Shown here: positions 60,622 to 64,000 of the stretch, in pieces
How positions within the stretch are numbered: the stretch's first letter is position 1
Layout: each line of letters starts with the position of its first letter
Assembly (NCBI RefSeq): GCF_004331155.1
Contig: NZ_SJNZ01000008.1
Coordinates: 53,372-117,371 of the forward strand
Direction: 5' to 3'
Origin: Acinetobacter terrestris
GTDB taxonomy: Bacteria > Pseudomonadota > Gammaproteobacteria > Pseudomonadales > Moraxellaceae
Length of the DNA stretch: 64,000 bases
Program-made: the position numbers and the translations under genes
Notes under the pieces: model-generated
Databases searched by the model: none
What the model was told of the DNA's origin: nothing
What the model saw: only the letters and a program-made list of their open reading frames with translations

Positions 60622-60778
60622 TATTGGAGTATTTTTTATAAACGGAGAATAATTTATCTTGTTGTCTAATGGATCAACATATCACCTGAATACTGCTGAA
60701 AACACTTAATCCAAAATTTATATAGCATGACTCTCCCCTTCAACAAAGGATAGGTTTTGTTGTAAATGCGACTACACG

Positions 60779-60915
60779 CAATTTAAAAATTCTTCTGAAC
60801 CATTGGGAAAGTGATCCAGAATAACAACCTCATGTCCTGAATGTAAGTTCCGTACAAATAGGTGAATCCCTATAACCAGCTCCCCTGTTATTAACATTTT
60901 AGCCAAGTGCGTTCC
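60779..60915 (-). pseudogene. galE 5' relic
   Basis: On the minus strand a decayed copy of the galE start is readable: LAKMLITG, then HSGHEVVILD, then NGSEEFLN, matching [18 protein letters not shown] and NSSEESLN of the intact galE at 35.6-36.6 kb. The DNA similarity extends about 10 bases upstream of the galE start. The ATG is lost (AAG) and only about 45 codons remain. Confidence 0.75.
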
Positions 60916-61517
60916 CTTGTAATGGGCAATTAAGCCAATACTGTGACTTAGTCTTAAATACCATCGACGGATCATTGCAATAGGTTCTACGCACAACACT
61001 CCAGAAGCCCCAATTTAAAAGCTCGATAATTACCTAACATCTGGGATTAAAATTGGACGACATTTTTTCCTAACATTTTGATCAGTTTCATACATTGATT
61101 AGCCGAGATAGAACCATTAAAACCCTGCAAAAAGCATTTACACAGCAACGAAATGCTCTTCTTAAAAGGGTTAAGCATTTAGGCTGTAAGAAGATATAAA
61201 AAATAGTCGGGTTATCATCGGCAGAGTCTGGTTAAAGCAAGGTTAGCTGCATCAAATGAGTCCGGAAAATTAATAATAAGTAATTTTAAGGGAAAGGTAA
61301 ATGAAACTGATACAATTTGCGCTGCAGCGCTGTTCAAATAGTAAATAAATTCAATGGATTAAATAGACTTTATATCCTTTACCAAACAATATTTATCACT
61401 TCCTATATGTGAATGGTATTTGGATGATTTAACTTTAAAATATTTATTGCAAAATAGAACAACACCATCTTAATTTATAGTATATTTCATATCTTATAAA
61501 AATAAATTCTAAAAATC
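60916..61517. other. Degraded region between galE relic and acyltransferase gene
   Basis: These 600 bases hold no intact gene. A plus-strand stretch near 61080-61195 reads like a short charged protein remnant (RTIKTLQKAFTQQRNALLKR before a stop), which I cannot assign. The rest is AT-rich and featureless. Confidence 0.5.
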
Positions 61518-62645
61518 ATGAATAAGAATAATATAAACCGATTAGTGGGTATTGATTTACTAAGAGCTATTTTGATTATAATAGGTGTTTTCTATCATGC
61601 CTCCTTAGTAGTCGCCCCAGTATCATGGCTATATACAAGCCCACATTACAATTCATATGCAATAGGACTTTTTTCTGAATTCATCCACCTATTCAGAATG
61701 GAAACATTCTTTCTTTTAAGTGGATTTTTCTCCACATTACTTCTAGAAAAAAAAGGAAAAGCCTATTATATTGAAAACAGAAAAAATCGCATATTAATTC
61801 CCTCAATACTTCTTTTTTTAATTTTAGGTATACCACAATATTATTTCCTTATTTATAATGGAACATTCAATTATGACTCCATGATATCTCACTTTTGGTT
61901 TCTTCAAACACTAATAGCCTTTATTGCAATTCAATACTTTTTTTTAAATAAAATAAATTATGAAAAATATATTATATTATCTTTATTTTTATATTTTCTA
62001 TCCCCACTCGTTTACTATTTATTTTCAAAAATTGAAATTATCAATCTATTTAACCATTCTATATCTCAAATTCTTAAATATTTTATTTATTATATAATTG
62101 GAATATATTTATATTTTAATTATGACAAGTTAATCAAAAAAAATAACTTTATAAAAATAACAACCATTGCAGTATCTACTTGTATTATCTTGACAACTTT
62201 AACTAAAATAATTTTGAATAAAAATGGATTTCTATTTACAAAAATTCTCCCTATAGATATTATTTTATTCTTGGAGAAATTCCCACTTCATGACATAGTA
62301 GCATACACTTTACACTTAATTTATGCATTATCCATCAGTTTCATTTTGATCTATATTTTTTCTAAAATAAATCACACAAGCAAACAAATTACATTTATTG
62401 TGAAATCTTCATTATGTATTTATATACTTCATCATCCCCTGATTATAATTTTTGGGAAAATTCTAGACAATTATAATTTGAATTTATTTTCTTATTTCAC
62501 ACTGCTATCCACTATTGCACTTTTAATACCATCTCTTATATTTTATATTTTCAGAGAAAATAGTTTTTTTAAAAAGATTTTTGGATTGGATTCTATAAAT
62601 CCACAAATTAGAAATGAGACACTTGAAATTAATCAAGAAAACTAA
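61518..62645 (+). CDS. Acyltransferase 3 family membrane protein
   Basis: The 375-residue protein has about ten membrane helices and the acyltransferase 3 start: RLVGIDLLRAILIIIGVFYHAS with the conserved DLLRA and His, then FRMETFFLLSGFFSTLL and RKNRILIPSILLF. Such enzymes O-acetylate surface sugars. It is very AT-rich, has no clear ribosome site and lies between a galE relic and a decayed IS, so it was probably acquired. In Acinetobacter, O-acetylation genes (atr) outside the main K locus can modify capsule; a link to either capsule here is inference. Confidence 0.85.
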   Translation: MNKNNINRLVGIDLLRAILIIIGVFYHASLVVAPVSWLYTSPHYNSYAIGLFSEFIHLFRMETFFLLSGFFSTLLLEKKGKAYYIENRKNRILIPSILLFLILGIPQYYFLIYNGTFNYDSMISHFWFLQTLIAFIAIQYFFLNKINYEKYIILSLFLYFLSPLVYYLFSKIEIINLFNHSISQILKYFIYYIIGIYLYFNYDKLIKKNNFIKITTIAVSTCIILTTLTKIILNKNGFLFTKILPIDIILFLEKFPLHDIVAYTLHLIYALSISFILIYIFSKINHTSKQITFIVKSSLCIYILHHPLIIIFGKILDNYNLNLFSYFTLLSTIALLIPSLIFYIFRENSFFKKIFGLDSINPQIRNETLEINQEN

Positions 62646-62654
62646 GGTCTGCTA

Positions 62655-63445
62655 GGCTGTGTCATCAATTAAGCCAGATTATTGTTGAGGCAAGATAAAT
62701 CGCTGACAGGAAATTTTGAGCCAATTTATCATAGCTTGTGGCAACACCACGATACTGCTTGAGTTTGGCGAAGAAGTTCTTGATCAGATGTCTTGCCTTA
62801 TAAAGATGTTGTTCATAATCACGCTGATCAATCGCGTTACTTTTAGACGGCATCACGATCTAACCCTTGATCTTATCGATTGGATCACTCACCCGATCGT
62901 TAAAATTGTAGGCTTTATCCATGAGCCAAGTCTGACTTAACGATAAGTCCAGCAGCACATCAGCACCATTTAAGTTATGAGCCTGCCCGGCGGCAGTGAG
63001 ATAAATCCTGTTGGATTGCCTAAAGCATCAGTACGAGCATGAATTTTGCTACTTAAGCCTCCTTTACTGCATCCGATCGCCTGTTCTTTTTTTCCGGCAC
63101 TGTGTTGATGAGATGGCATATTCATTGTCACACTCATGTGACAGCACTTCAAAAATCCTCTGCCACACACCTGTTTTAGCCCCCAACCGCTAAAGCGAGT
63201 ATGCGCGACTCTAAAATCCCCAAAGCGTTATGGTAAGTCTCGCTACGGAATACCTGAACGATACCGATACAATACTGCTTCAACAAATAAGCTGTTGTCT
63301 TTCGCAGTTACTCCAACAGTACTCGCTCGTCCGGGCAAACAGATCCTTAATCTGTTCCCACTGATCATCTCTTAATGCATAGCGTTTGTCATGAAAAAAT
63401 AATGAGGACCGTTTAGATTCTCTCAAGCTAATTGATGATAGGCTC
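62655..63445 (-). mobile_element. Decayed IS5-family (IS427-type) insertion sequence
   Basis: The element is bounded by imperfect inverted repeats that share TCATCAATTA (left end GGCTGTGTCATCAATTA, right end read inward GAGCCTATCATCAATTA) and flanked by CTA on the left and TAG on the right, consistent with a TA target duplication inside CTAG. It is about 790 bases long, as expected for a two-frame IS427-group IS. The transposase inside is inactive. Confidence 0.75.
62665..63392 (-). pseudogene. Transposase of the decayed IS5-family element
   Basis: Reading the minus strand, the N-terminal part RDDQWEQIKDLFARTS is followed by a frameshift, then TVGVTAKDNSLFVEAVLYRY with stops where tryptophan codons are expected. 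The middle part SKGGLSSKIHARTDALGNPT shifts frame again before WLMDKAYNFND. An in-frame TAG at 62860-62862 precedes the last part, KARHLIKNFFAKLKQYRGVA. Several independent lesions show it is long dead. Confidence 0.8.
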
Positions 63446-63448
63446 TAG

Positions 63449-63861
63449 TACTTATAAAGATGTTATTAACTTTAATTTCTTTAAATTGATGATTCCATAA
63501 TTCGAAAGGTTAGCTTGTTTTGATAGTAGAACTGATAAATACACAAAGAAATATAAATCCCTGAAAAATAACAAGTGATACTCATCGGATTCGAATAGAT
63601 TGACAGCTTCTATTTGTTCAATGGTATGTTGGTCTTTTAAAATTTGATTTTGATTAATGACTGATATACCCGCGATTGGTATAAATCTTTGCTTTAAATC
63701 GATCTACCAACTACTCTACCAATTTCCTACTAGCTATATGTCCATTAGATAAAGCTGTACTTATGATATGGTAATACCCCCATTTTTAATTGAACTAATG
63801 GGTAGAAAATCCAAAGCCCTGATATGTGCTGAATTAGCAGGAGACTTTCACTTGGGATATG
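63449..63861. other. Gap between two IS remnants
   Basis: This 413-base AT-rich stretch has no readable gene on either strand. TGGTAATACCCCCATTTT at 63769 could be the end of the IS3-type element to the right, since such ends start with TG; this is a guess. Confidence 0.4.
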
Positions 63862-64000
63862 CTAGGCAGCTAACCGATAAAAGTTCTCTGCTATTTGATT
63901 TGGCGTTTTAAAATCCAAACTCTTTTGAATTCTTCGCTGATTATAAAATAACACAATGTATTTTGTAATATCTGCTTTAGCTTCATCTCTGGTTTTATAG
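63862..64000 (-). CDS. IS3-family transposase OrfB, C-terminal end (cut by the window)
   Basis: The last 45 codons read YKTRDEAKADITKYIVLFYN followed by QRRIQKSLDFKTPNQIAENF and a stop at 63862-63864. The FYNQRR motif and the final (T)PNQ-type segment are typical of the DDE integrase domain end in IS3 OrfB. The rest of the gene lies beyond the right edge, so whether it is intact cannot be told. Confidence 0.8.
   Translation of the reverse strand, partial: YKTRDEAKADITKYIVLFYNQRRIQKSLDFKTPNQIAENFYRLAA

Overview
The window looks like chromosomal DNA of an Acinetobacter species. The base composition is AT-rich, housekeeping proteins such as GuaA, GalU and GlmS closely match Acinetobacter sequences as I remember them, and the galU-ugd-pgi-galE block converging on a phosphohexomutase gene is the usual end of an Acinetobacter K (capsule) locus. 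The gene order differs from A. baumannii as I know it, so a non-baumannii species is more likely. No database search was possible, so species and homology statements rest on recognised motifs and gene order.

Layout. Positions 1-5300 hold a TetR-type regulator, the phosphate two-component pair phoB-phoR, a glutathione S-transferase, an OsmC-like protein and a pirin. Positions 5600-8270 hold two paralogous membrane diguanylate cyclases. These are followed by an Mrr-like endonuclease, guaA, a small OB-fold periplasmic protein with a decayed duplicate beside it, a collapsed DoxX pseudogene, a DedA protein, a LysE exporter, a Gly-rich lipoprotein beside an orphan ParA, a SirB-like membrane protein and a BolA protein. 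Two identical tRNA-Gly(GCC) genes at 15.9-16.1 kb end this section.

Positions 16.3-26.9 kb are a minus-strand ABC-transporter-type (group 2/3) capsule operon. It is transcribed kpsM, kpsT, kpsE, kpsD, an alpha/beta-hydrolase-like gene, a two-domain glycosyltransferase, kpsC, kpsS. Positions 27.4-34.1 kb are a plus-strand housekeeping run: ribB, ribH, nusB, thiL, pgpA, glmU, glmS. A phosphohexomutase gene follows at 34.2-35.6 kb.

Positions 35.6-60.4 kb are a second, Wzx/Wzy-type capsule locus. Minus-strand genes read from tviB through wzx, an FrhB-like iron-sulfur protein, a pyruvyltransferase, two glycosyltransferases, wzy, a third glycosyltransferase, the initiating sugar transferase, an unusual amino-sugar module (GNAT, PLP lyase-like, ATP-grasp, aminotransferase, 4,6-dehydratase), then galU, ugd, pgi and galE. 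The export and control genes wza-wzb-wzc diverge from tviB. The last 3.6 kb is a degraded junction with a galE relic, a low-GC acyltransferase gene, a decayed IS5-type element and the end of an IS3-type transposase.

The most notable points are the two different complete capsule export machines separated only by housekeeping genes, the Pgl-like amino-sugar module in which an ATP-grasp ligase and a PLP enzyme sit beside a GNAT acyltransferase, and a Ugd-like protein lacking the family's catalytic cysteine. GlmS, GlmU, Pgi, GalU, GalE and the phosphohexomutase supply the nucleotide sugars both systems would use.
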